A stretch of DNA of 47,027 nucleotides from Cyclobacteriaceae bacterium (GTDB lineage Bacteria > Bacteroidota > Bacteroidia > Cytophagales > Cyclobacteriaceae): NCBI GenBank assembly GCA_958296015.1, contig CATQIH010000030.1, positions 1 to 47,027 of the forward strand, in the 5' to 3' direction. The translations under genes and the position numbers were made by a program. The notes below the pieces were generated by a model. It did not search any database, was not told the DNA's origin, and saw only the letters and a list, made by a program, of their open reading frames with translations. Of this stretch, positions 16,465 through 24,529 are shown piece by piece (the first letter of the stretch is position 1; the number at the start of each line of letters is the position of its first letter).

Positions 16465-19400
16465 TTATCGGATCAATCGTATTTTACCAGCATTGGCTCC
16501 TTCAAAGGTGATGGGTTTACCATCGTAGAATTGCCCCTGTATCACCCAGCGATAGTTACCAATGGGCAGCGGAGCACCGTGCAACGTACCGTCCCAGCCG
16601 GTTTCCATGATCTCTGTCACATTGCCTGAATGGTATACCCGCTTGCCCTGCCGGTCGTACACCTGCAAATCGAGAGTTTCTATACCTGTACCATACACTT
16701 TAAAGGTATCATTCTGCCCGTTGTTGTCGGGGGAAAACAGGTTGGGAACAAATACCCGGTTGTCTACCTGTACCACCACCGTATCCAAGCTGCTACAGCC
16801 GTATTGGTTGGTGACAATCACCTCATAATTTGTAGTGACCGAAGGCGAAGCAAAAGGGTCAGCCACATCCGTCCGCGACAGCCCTTCGGCTGGGAACCAG
16901 TGGTAGGCCACGCCACCAGTTGCTTTGAGTTGCGTTGTCTCACCGGCACCAATGGTGATGTCTTCACTTGTGCTGGTCGTGGGCGGGTAGTTAACGGTTA
17001 CCATCACATAGGCGGTATCTGGCTCGCAGGTACCGGCTTGCACGATCAGCCTGTATCGTGTGGTTGTGTCGGGGATGGCAACAGGGTTGGGTGCAGAAGC
17101 ATCAATCAGTGAAGCCTTGGGAAACCACTCGTAACGATATTTTAAAATGGCCCCTTGCGCAACAGTTTCTCCCCCCAACGAAGTAGATTCCCCCAGGCAG
17201 ATGGAACGGTCAGCACCGGCATCCAGTATGCTCGGCGGATTCACAGTAATGGTGATAGTATCGTAATTGATGCAGCCCTGCTTATTGGTTACTTGCAGCA
17301 CATAGGTGGTAGTGGTATCCGGTTGAGCTGTAGGTTGGGCAACCGTAGCATCCACCAAAGAAATCGCTGGCTGCCATTGGTAACTATATCCTGCTTCTGC
17401 GAGTGTTCCTAAAATGGTATTTTCACCATGACAAATCAGTTGATCTGCTTCGGCATCTGCTACCGGGAGGTGATGTACGTTTACCACCAGCGTATCGTAG
17501 CTGACGCATCCATTGACATTGGTGACGGCTACCCAAAGCGTATCAGTTGCAGTACCTAAATACGCCAAATCTGTTGTATCCGCTGCCAGTAAACCTTGTT
17601 GTACAGAATACCAGTATACGCGATCTTCAGCCTGACCGGCAGAAAGGGTGAGCACTTCACCTGCACAGAGGCTGGTATCAATGCCAAGATCGACCACTGG
17701 TAAATCAATGACCCGTATGACCAGTGTATCACGCAAGACACATCCGAGCGGGTTAGTAAGGGTGGCAAAGATCGTATCTGTCTGGTAAAGTGGAAAAGTA
17801 ACCGAACGCTGGTTTTCCACATAAATTCCTCCGGCAGATTGCCAGTCTACCTGGTCGCCGGTTTTGCCCAATTGTAACGCTACTGTGTCTCCGGCACAAA
17901 CGGCAAAGCCTTCTCCCAAACTGATCGCATAACAGATATCAAATGTTCCTTCCACAGAGAACGCGGAGCTGTGGGCACTGGCATCTACGGCCTGCACCGC
18001 CCAGTAATAACGTCCTTCCGGTAAATTATTCAGCGTAAGTGTCGTATCGCATCCGGCGTTGGCCTTGCCCAATACGGTCTTTCTGCCATCGCTTAACAGA
18101 GCATGAGCAGGTACTATGTCGGATTTACCGGGAGCTGTGCCTACATACACATGGTAAGCTATTCCTGCATCAGGCATTTCTGCATCTGTAGTCGGTTTCC
18201 AGTGTAGCTGCACGCTATCTTCTGAAGGAAACGCCAGCAATCCGTTGGGTACAATGGGTGCAGCATTTGTATTGATCTGGGTATTGGTATGCAACCTGCT
18301 TTCTGCACCGCGGTTGTTGTAGCCAGAGATAAATACATCCATCTGCCCATCACTGTTGTGGTCGGTCAGGCTCATATCGCCATCGTAAATGGCCAGCAGG
18401 CCGGTATTATTGATAAGGTGAAAGCGACCGTGCTGATCATTACGATACAGGTAACTTTCTGCATTTGCGTTGAGCAAGCCTGTGATGAATAAGTCGGAAT
18501 AGCCATCATTGTCTTCATCCAGCCAGGTAATACTGCTGTTACTGACAGCTTGTAGGTTGGCCACTACATCGGTAAACACTTCATTGTGATTGTTCTGGTA
18601 TATTTTGCTGACCGGATTACCTCCGTTAGTGATGCCCGATAAGGCGATATCTGCGTAGCCATCATGGTTAAATTCTCCCCAGACCGCTTCACCAAAAGAT
18701 AGGTCAGGTAACGTGGTATGGACGGAAGTAAACATATTATGACCCTCATTGCGATAAATACGGGTAGCCCGCCCGCCATTTTCCAGCAATCCGGTGAACA
18801 GCAAATCAATGCGACCATCACGGTTATAATCGGCCACGTCCAACGAGCCATAGGAAAAGCCGGGAATATTCACTGATCTTTCTACAAACAAGCTATCCTG
18901 GTTTTCATAGAGCTTACAGACATTCTGGTGGCTGTCGTTGGCTCCGGTATAAAGCAAATCCAGATCGCCATCCTGGTCAATATCTGCCAGTGCCGAAGCA
19001 CCGTAAGCCACGCCTTCCAGCGAAGCCGGATGCAGTACAAAAGTCTCATCACGCTGGTTGATGTAGAGTTCACTGATGGATTGGCCGGTGGCGGTCAGGC
19101 CGGTCAGATGAAAATCCAGGTAATTGTCGCCATTCACATCTCCCCAAACCACACTGGCATGCGTTACCGGGGTGAATGAATGGTACAACGTAAACGAGCC
19201 ATCGCCATTGTTGCGAAAGAGTTGTGTAACGTATTCGCCACTGGCTTGGGTGCCTGTGATCAGACAGTCGGCATCACCATCATTATTATAATCGCCCCAG
19301 GCTGCCGCACTGCTTCCTACCTGGGGGAATGGTGTGGTGGTATAAGGCATGAAGGTTTGAGCAGAAGTGTGGGTACTGAGAAAAAGCAGTGCTATCATAC

Positions 19401-19818
19401 CTATGATGGATAAGCTCAAGCCCGTAGCCGCCCGAAATGACCGGTCCAACCTGCTATTGCAGTATCGAGCGGACAGGCCGAGATGTTTAAGCAAGTTTGT
19501 CAAGTGGTTGGTGAGGACACCAACCGCGGCATGGTATTTAGCCAAGTTTATTCCCAACAGGCAAAACTGATTGGTCGGAATTTTCAAGTGGTTGGTGAGG
19601 ACACCAACCACGGCATGAGTAGATGCGGGGACATCAATCATGACATTTGTAGAAATAGAGACATCAATTGCAGCTTCAGTAGCGTTAAATATACCAGGCT
19701 TGGCAGACGCCGCGGTCGGTGTTTTCACCGACTGCTTATTTGAACAATAGCGCGTGACTTTACTAATGCAATCTATATGTTGTGTGCTCTGTTTGTTTGT
19801 CTTGAAAAATCTTTTCAT
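16465..19818 (-). CDS. Secreted FG-GAP/VCBS-repeat protein with gliding-motility-associated C-terminal (type B T9SS) domain
   Basis: A large secreted protein (1117 residues from the ATG at 19818, which lies 14 bp after the previous stop). The hydrophobic signal region (SIIGMIALLFLSTHTSAQ) is at about residues 136-153, preceded by a long segment running through palindromic repeats; the true start may be internal. Seven FG-GAP/VCBS-like repeats follow (about residues 165-510), each with a calcium-loop pattern such as DYNNDGDAD, DIDQDGDLD or DYNRDGRID. Next come an FN3-like domain (ending about residue 630) and a series of Ig/PKD-like domains (VCAGDTVALQLG, LCAGEVLTLSAG, ICHGENTILG, ICLGESTSLGG). 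The last 95 residues, VFVPNLFSPDNNGQNDTF to the end, are a CHU_C/gliding-motility-associated domain that directs secretion by T9SS. Probably an adhesin displayed with the adjacent PorP/SprF-OmpA protein. Confidence 0.85.
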   Translation of the reverse strand: MKRFFKTNKQSTQHIDCISKVTRYCSNKQSVKTPTAASAKPGIFNATEAAIDVSISTNVMIDVPASTHAVVGVLTNHLKIPTNQFCLLGINLAKYHAAVGVLTNHLTNLLKHLGLSARYCNSRLDRSFRAATGLSLSIIGMIALLFLSTHTSAQTFMPYTTTPFPQVGSSAAAWGDYNNDGDADCLITGTQASGEYVTQLFRNNGDGSFTLYHSFTPVTHASVVWGDVNGDNYLDFHLTGLTATGQSISELYINQRDETFVLHPASLEGVAYGASALADIDQDGDLDLLYTGANDSHQNVCKLYENQDSLFVERSVNIPGFSYGSLDVADYNRDGRIDLLFTGLLENGGRATRIYRNEGHNMFTSVHTTLPDLSFGEAVWGEFNHDGYADIALSGITNGGNPVSKIYQNNHNEVFTDVVANLQAVSNSSITWLDEDNDGYSDLFITGLLNANAESYLYRNDQHGRFHLINNTGLLAIYDGDMSLTDHNSDGQMDVFISGYNNRGAESRLHTNTQINTNAAPIVPNGLLAFPSEDSVQLHWKPTTDAEMPDAGIAYHVYVGTAPGKSDIVPAHALLSDGRKTVLGKANAGCDTTLTLNNLPEGRYYWAVQAVDASAHSSAFSVEGTFDICYAISLGEGFAVCAGDTVALQLGKTGDQVDWQSAGGIYVENQRSVTFPLYQTDTIFATLTNPLGCVLRDTLVIRVIDLPVVDLGIDTSLCAGEVLTLSAGQAEDRVYWYSVQQGLLAADTTDLAYLGTATDTLWVAVTNVNGCVSYDTLVVNVHHLPVADAEADQLICHGENTILGTLAEAGYSYQWQPAISLVDATVAQPTAQPDTTTTYVLQVTNKQGCINYDTITITVNPPSILDAGADRSICLGESTSLGGETVAQGAILKYRYEWFPKASLIDASAPNPVAIPDTTTRYRLIVQAGTCEPDTAYVMVTVNYPPTTSTSEDITIGAGETTQLKATGGVAYHWFPAEGLSRTDVADPFASPSVTTNYEVIVTNQYGCSSLDTVVVQVDNRVFVPNLFSPDNNGQNDTFKVYGTGIETLDLQVYDRQGKRVYHSGNVTEIMETGWDGTLHGAPLPIGNYRWVIQGQFYDGKPITFEGANAGKIRLIR
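19506..19732 (-). repeat. Palindromic hairpin repeats (subfamily CCGCGG-TYGGTG)
   Basis: Three hairpins lie inside the 5' part of the FG-GAP gene. Two have stem GGTTGGTG, loop AGGA and arm CACCAACC (19506-19525 and 19590-19609), followed by CGCGGCATG or CACGGCATG. The third (19715-19732) has stem GTCGGTG, loop TTTT and arm CACCGAC, in the opposite orientation, and is preceded by CCGCGG. Stem sequences differ from the 14.7-kb group but keep the same loops (AGGA/AAAA) and the GTG...CAC base, so pairing is preserved while sequence changes. Confidence 0.75.
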
Positions 19819-19832
19819 GGTGCTTGTAAATA

Positions 19833-22800
19833 TCAGCGAATGACGAATCGCAGGATTTTGACTTCGCTGGCAGTTTCTATGATCAGGGCATACACACCAT
19901 GATTCAGATGCGTTAAGTTTATTTCCTTTTCTATGCTTTTGATATCGGAGGACGTCTGCTGCAAGTAGCTGTATTTGAACAGCGCATCATATACACTAAC
20001 GCGGATATGTTGCGCTTCCTGCATATCAACTTTGAGTGTAAACCTGCCGCTGTTGGGATTAGGATACAGCAGGTATTCATTTTTTGCCACATAACCCAGG
20101 CGTGCATTTTCTACCGGTACTGTTGCCGTGGCATCGCTCACAATGATTTTTTTGGTCACCTCATCTCGGCAATTGCCCACCAACACACTCAATGTGACGG
20201 TATACTCACCAGCCTGAGGGAAAACAATGAATTCTTTTTCGCTATCAGACTTCTGACTGATGATGTTTTTGTCGTACGTCCAGGCAGCTTGTTCCGGAAC
20301 GGGCCACGATACCTCAGTCAGCACAACCGTATCGCCCACAATGATTTGAGTCGGCACCAGAAATTCTCCTTCAATGACGTTATCAGTGGTGATCAAATCC
20401 AGCGTATCATACACCACACATCCCTGCTCACTGGTAACCTGCAAGAAATAACGTCCGGCCTGATTGATGATGACTTGCTGCGCCCCGCTGCGAAAACCAT
20501 TATCGCCCGTCCACTGATAAGTACGCCACTGGTCACCCGCATCCAAAGCTATTGCCTGTCCGGTACACAGGGTAACACCTTCTGGCTCCAGCACATCACC
20601 CGGTGCAGGAGTGGCATGGATGGTTAGTTGCTGCGACAACTGGCAGCCCTGCTGATCGGTGAGCGTGACGGTGTATGTTCCGGCGAGAAGCTGGCTGGCG
20701 CGGGCTGTGGTCTGCTGCTGAGGATCGTTCCAGGCATAACTGTATGGAGCAGTCCCTCCTACTGCTACTACCTCTGCATAACCATCGGCTCCCTGATAAC
20801 ATACCGGGCTTACGGCGATGGCATTGACAACCTCAAACGGTGCCGGACCTTCGATCGTCACCGGATAAACAACCGTTGTTGCCTCTGCATCGGTAACCGT
20901 GAGATGATAAGTGCCTTTTGCCAGACCGACAGCTTCGGTAGCTGTTTGTTGCTGTGGATCATCCCACTGCAAGATATAAGGTGACATGCCACCCGTGATG
21001 GCTATCTCTACACGACCATCCAGTGCATCGCCACAGCTTACATGCTGAAGGTTTTGCGTCGTTACACGTAAGGCAGGCACTGGTTGGGCTACTTCATCAA
21101 CTGTATAGGTTTGCTGCCAGCGGCATTGGTTGTTGTACTCAATGGTGATAGTATGTGCTCCGGCGGTAAGTCCGCTGAACTCTGAACCGGTATGGCTAAG
21201 TATGCCATCCAGATAATACTTTTTATGTTGACCACCTGATACGTTCAGCTGAAGCAGTCCATCATGAAAACCTGTGGTAGCAGGTAATTGTTGTACTACT
21301 TTCACCGTAAGCTGATCGGTAGTAAGCGTTGCTGTTTGCTGCACCTTACAACCCAACTGGTCCTGCACGGTGAGTGTGTACGTTCCGGCAGTGAGTCCGT
21401 CAAAAAAGCCATAGGTTCGGGATGCTCCATCATTGAGTTGATACGTATAAGGAGGATAACCTCCCTGCGCAAATACCTGTAACTTATCATCAGTAGTAGC
21501 TGCGCAGCTTTCCAGGTGAGGTTGTACCGTATTAATGGCAAGGGCAATATCAGGCTGCGTCACTTCTATGATGGCCATTGCCTCACAACCAGCTGCATCT
21601 TGAACCGTCAGACGATAGGTGCCCTGTGTTAAATGGGCAAGCATCAGCGGATTGGCAGGCGTGAGCTGCTGGTAAGTGCCCTGAAATTTCTCCCACTGAT
21701 AGGTATAACTTCCACTGCCACCGGTAATACTATCAACCACAATATTTCCTGTAGCCGAACCATAGCAGGTAACAGGCTGCATGGTCGTGTAAATGGCCAT
21801 ATAATCCGGCTCTTCCAGCGTAAAATCTGAAGAAACAGCACAAAGCTGACTCCGCGAATCGCCATCAAAAGCTACCGGAGGTCCATAATCTTTGTGGTGG
21901 CTGTCTACGGCATAAAAAGTATAGCGACCCGCTTTGAGTCCGGTAAACACTGCTCCAGTGCTATCATTTGGCTTGACAAAGTGGATGCCATCCATAGAAT
22001 AATAGTAAGCAGGATCAGTTCCCGGTGTTCCTTCACTGGCTTGTACTTTCACTGAACCGTCAGCAGCACCGGCACAGGAAGGTAAACTTACCGGATTTAC
22101 CTCTAACCTAATACGTGAAGGTTGACCCAGGAAGACAGTACTGTCTGTCTGGCAAGTGTAACGGTTGGTTTGCTGATCTCTGACGGTAATAATATAATCT
22201 CCTGACGGTAGCTGGTCAAAGACCACCAGTCCATCAACGTCAGGTTTTGTAAAATTGCGGCTTACCTCAGATGAGGTGAGAGATATTTCATAACTTTGCG
22301 TATAAGGCTCACCACCAAAAGGCCGGATGAAGAGTTTACCATCCGAACCATTATGGCACAAAGGCATCATCAGGCTGTCTACTGTGAAGCTGAGGGGGGT
22401 GGGATAGTCTAACTTGAAACTGAAAGGTTGAGCAGCCACGCAGTTATTTACATCCCTGGCCTCAACGACATGCCACCCGGAATCCAGTTCGGTGAATACA
22501 TATGCTTCGTTTTTATCCTTTTTCTCCTGCCAGGTTCCTCCGTCTATCTTAAACTGCCGCGTACCCGTTCCACCGGAAGCCGACACGGTGAATGTACCGT
22601 TGGAAATATCATAGCAGGTGATAGGCTCTGAAGAAAGCGAATTAATTACCAAAGAAGGTGGTTCAACAATACTATAGATTGCAGAGGTGACAGGTCCATT
22701 ACTACAGGAATCGGTAACGGTAACTTTGTATGCTCCCGGAGGAAGGTTCTCAAATTTATAGGTTCCAATAAATGTCTTAGATACTGCATACAGCTTATCT

Positions 22801-24524
22801 TGTGCTGTTGCAGGGTCGTTGATATACAAAGTTGCTGAGTATTTATTGGCTAAATTCCCACCTTTTGGCTTTATTTCAAGGTAGGCATCGTTAGCCCCCG
22901 GGCAAGTTATCCAACTGCCATTGTAGGCTAAGTCGTCTATGCTTCTTGCTACATCATCGGAAGCAAGTGATAAAGTTGGTGGTTGATCCAGGTAAATGCT
23001 ATTTTCTGTCTCCTTCAGACAAACAGCATCAGCCAGGGTAATATGCACTTTATAGTGACCAGCAGACAGGTTTTCAAATGTATATCCAGTTCGATTAACA
23101 TTATGGATGGTTGTTTCTGCTTGCAGTATAGATTTGGTACCATTTGTTATAAAATCCTTTTCAGTTCCCTTAAAAAGCTGAAGATGGTACGGAATACTGC
23201 CGCCGCTGAATTCAACCCTGATGGCACCATCGGCACCTGCATAGCAGGAGATTTTTTGAGCAACCTTAAAGTTACCAATGATCAGTTCCGGTTCAGTGAG
23301 TACAGCTATCTCAAATTCTTTGGCACAGTATCCCTCATTGTTAAAGGCAGAATCCAAAGTATATCCCGCCTCGCCATTGATCACCTGAACGATATAATCA
23401 CCTTTGGTGATGTTGGTATACCTGCGCCATTCTTCTTCCTCAAGGCTGGTTTCTCCTTCCGGGTAGGGAACATCATCGGGAAACGTAAACGTCTGGTCAC
23501 CACTTATTTTGGGAGATGATAAGATGGTTGTCTTCTCAATGCCACCAGGCTTAGCCGGGTTCTTCAGGGCTATGTTGTAGAAGTAGTGTTTACCAGCTTC
23601 ATCAGACTTTCCACTAATAATAATCTTTCCATTCTTAGCAGCCTCACAGGATGTTTTCTGCTGTTTGATACGCCCGGTATTGTTTGTATTAACAGTAAAT
23701 GATGGAGGGACAGGTTCATGGAAGAAAAAAGTATTTGACTTTTTCCTGTAGGCGGGTTCATTACAGGAGATATGAAAAACTTCTACTTCATAATAAATAT
23801 TGACATTTTTGGAAGGCGGCAAATCAGTGATTGTACTTTCATTTCCTATAAGTAAAGTTGGTTTTGAATCTACCACCCTGTACCATTTAAATGTGTGGTC
23901 ATTCCAATTTTTACCACTCTCAAGGTTTACCTTTAATTGAATATAATTCTCTCCACAGAGATTATTAGTGATAGCATTATCACCAGATGTAGATTCTATA
24001 CTGCTAGGTTCATGAACTTGGTAGTAGTAATCCTGATAATTTCTACTCTCGGTTTCACTCCATTCGGAATGATCAGTATCAGAATACCATTTTTTATAGC
24101 GTCCCAGTTCAGTTGAGTTTGCAGAAACTTTGTATTTTAAAACTTTTCCTGCATCTTCATACTCCCCCAAAATATCAAGTACATCTTTGCAGAATCTTCT
24201 CATACAATCTCTTTCACATCTTGCTCTTGCTGCACTATCATATTCATATTCAGGTGCAGTACACTCGAGGCAGTCATCCCTAATTTCGCACTCTTCTTTC
24301 CATACAACTCTTTGCCAGTCCCATCTTATAACATTTTTCGTATCATTATGTATTGGAACCTCAAATTGAGCTTCCATTTCGCCACGACATATATTTCCAG
24401 GAATTGATACAGGTTTTGGCGGCTTACTTACCTGCCCACACACATCGTTAATACCAAATAGGATTATTATACTCAGCACTCCCAAAAATCTAAATAAACC
24501 CATATAAACCTTTCCCATACTCAT
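19833..24524 (-). CDS. Giant secreted SprB-repeat protein with type A T9SS sorting domain
   Basis: A 1563-residue protein. The N-terminus has a signal peptide (RFLGVLSIIILFGINDVCG, then Q). A cysteine-rich segment follows (about residues 70-110). From about residue 420 to 1280 there are nine SprB-like repeats of 75-150 residues, each opening with a Cys and an Asp-Gly turn, as in ISCYAGADGAIRVEFSGG, LCHNGSDGKLFIRPFGG and VCYQGADGYAEVVAVGG. A PKD-like domain (about 1390-1470, VVLTEVSWPVPEQAAWTY) precedes the C-terminal 80 residues, which carry YLLYPNPNSGRFTLKV and end VKILRFVIR, a type A T9SS sorting signal. SprB is the mobile gliding adhesin of Flavobacterium; this protein shares the repeat type but not the type B tail. 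It follows the FN3 gene by only 5 bp. Confidence 0.87.
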   Translation of the reverse strand: MSMGKVYMGLFRFLGVLSIIILFGINDVCGQVSKPPKPVSIPGNICRGEMEAQFEVPIHNDTKNVIRWDWQRVVWKEECEIRDDCLECTAPEYEYDSAARARCERDCMRRFCKDVLDILGEYEDAGKVLKYKVSANSTELGRYKKWYSDTDHSEWSETESRNYQDYYYQVHEPSSIESTSGDNAITNNLCGENYIQLKVNLESGKNWNDHTFKWYRVVDSKPTLLIGNESTITDLPPSKNVNIYYEVEVFHISCNEPAYRKKSNTFFFHEPVPPSFTVNTNNTGRIKQQKTSCEAAKNGKIIISGKSDEAGKHYFYNIALKNPAKPGGIEKTTILSSPKISGDQTFTFPDDVPYPEGETSLEEEEWRRYTNITKGDYIVQVINGEAGYTLDSAFNNEGYCAKEFEIAVLTEPELIIGNFKVAQKISCYAGADGAIRVEFSGGSIPYHLQLFKGTEKDFITNGTKSILQAETTIHNVNRTGYTFENLSAGHYKVHITLADAVCLKETENSIYLDQPPTLSLASDDVARSIDDLAYNGSWITCPGANDAYLEIKPKGGNLANKYSATLYINDPATAQDKLYAVSKTFIGTYKFENLPPGAYKVTVTDSCSNGPVTSAIYSIVEPPSLVINSLSSEPITCYDISNGTFTVSASGGTGTRQFKIDGGTWQEKKDKNEAYVFTELDSGWHVVEARDVNNCVAAQPFSFKLDYPTPLSFTVDSLMMPLCHNGSDGKLFIRPFGGEPYTQSYEISLTSSEVSRNFTKPDVDGLVVFDQLPSGDYIITVRDQQTNRYTCQTDSTVFLGQPSRIRLEVNPVSLPSCAGAADGSVKVQASEGTPGTDPAYYYSMDGIHFVKPNDSTGAVFTGLKAGRYTFYAVDSHHKDYGPPVAFDGDSRSQLCAVSSDFTLEEPDYMAIYTTMQPVTCYGSATGNIVVDSITGGSGSYTYQWEKFQGTYQQLTPANPLMLAHLTQGTYRLTVQDAAGCEAMAIIEVTQPDIALAINTVQPHLESCAATTDDKLQVFAQGGYPPYTYQLNDGASRTYGFFDGLTAGTYTLTVQDQLGCKVQQTATLTTDQLTVKVVQQLPATTGFHDGLLQLNVSGGQHKKYYLDGILSHTGSEFSGLTAGAHTITIEYNNQCRWQQTYTVDEVAQPVPALRVTTQNLQHVSCGDALDGRVEIAITGGMSPYILQWDDPQQQTATEAVGLAKGTYHLTVTDAEATTVVYPVTIEGPAPFEVVNAIAVSPVCYQGADGYAEVVAVGGTAPYSYAWNDPQQQTTARASQLLAGTYTVTLTDQQGCQLSQQLTIHATPAPGDVLEPEGVTLCTGQAIALDAGDQWRTYQWTGDNGFRSGAQQVIINQAGRYFLQVTSEQGCVVYDTLDLITTDNVIEGEFLVPTQIIVGDTVVLTEVSWPVPEQAAWTYDKNIISQKSDSEKEFIVFPQAGEYTVTLSVLVGNCRDEVTKKIIVSDATATVPVENARLGYVAKNEYLLYPNPNSGRFTLKVDMQEAQHIRVSVYDALFKYSYLQQTSSDIKSIEKEINLTHLNHGVYALIIETASEVKILRFVIR

Positions 24525-24529
24525 CTTCT

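Noticed and set aside
19483-19743. Plus-strand frame repeating VGEDTN, or the whole repeat zone as a CRISPR array
   Set aside because: The repeated peptide is the translation of the palindromes. There are only three units of unequal spacing and orientation, with no regular spacers and no cas genes.
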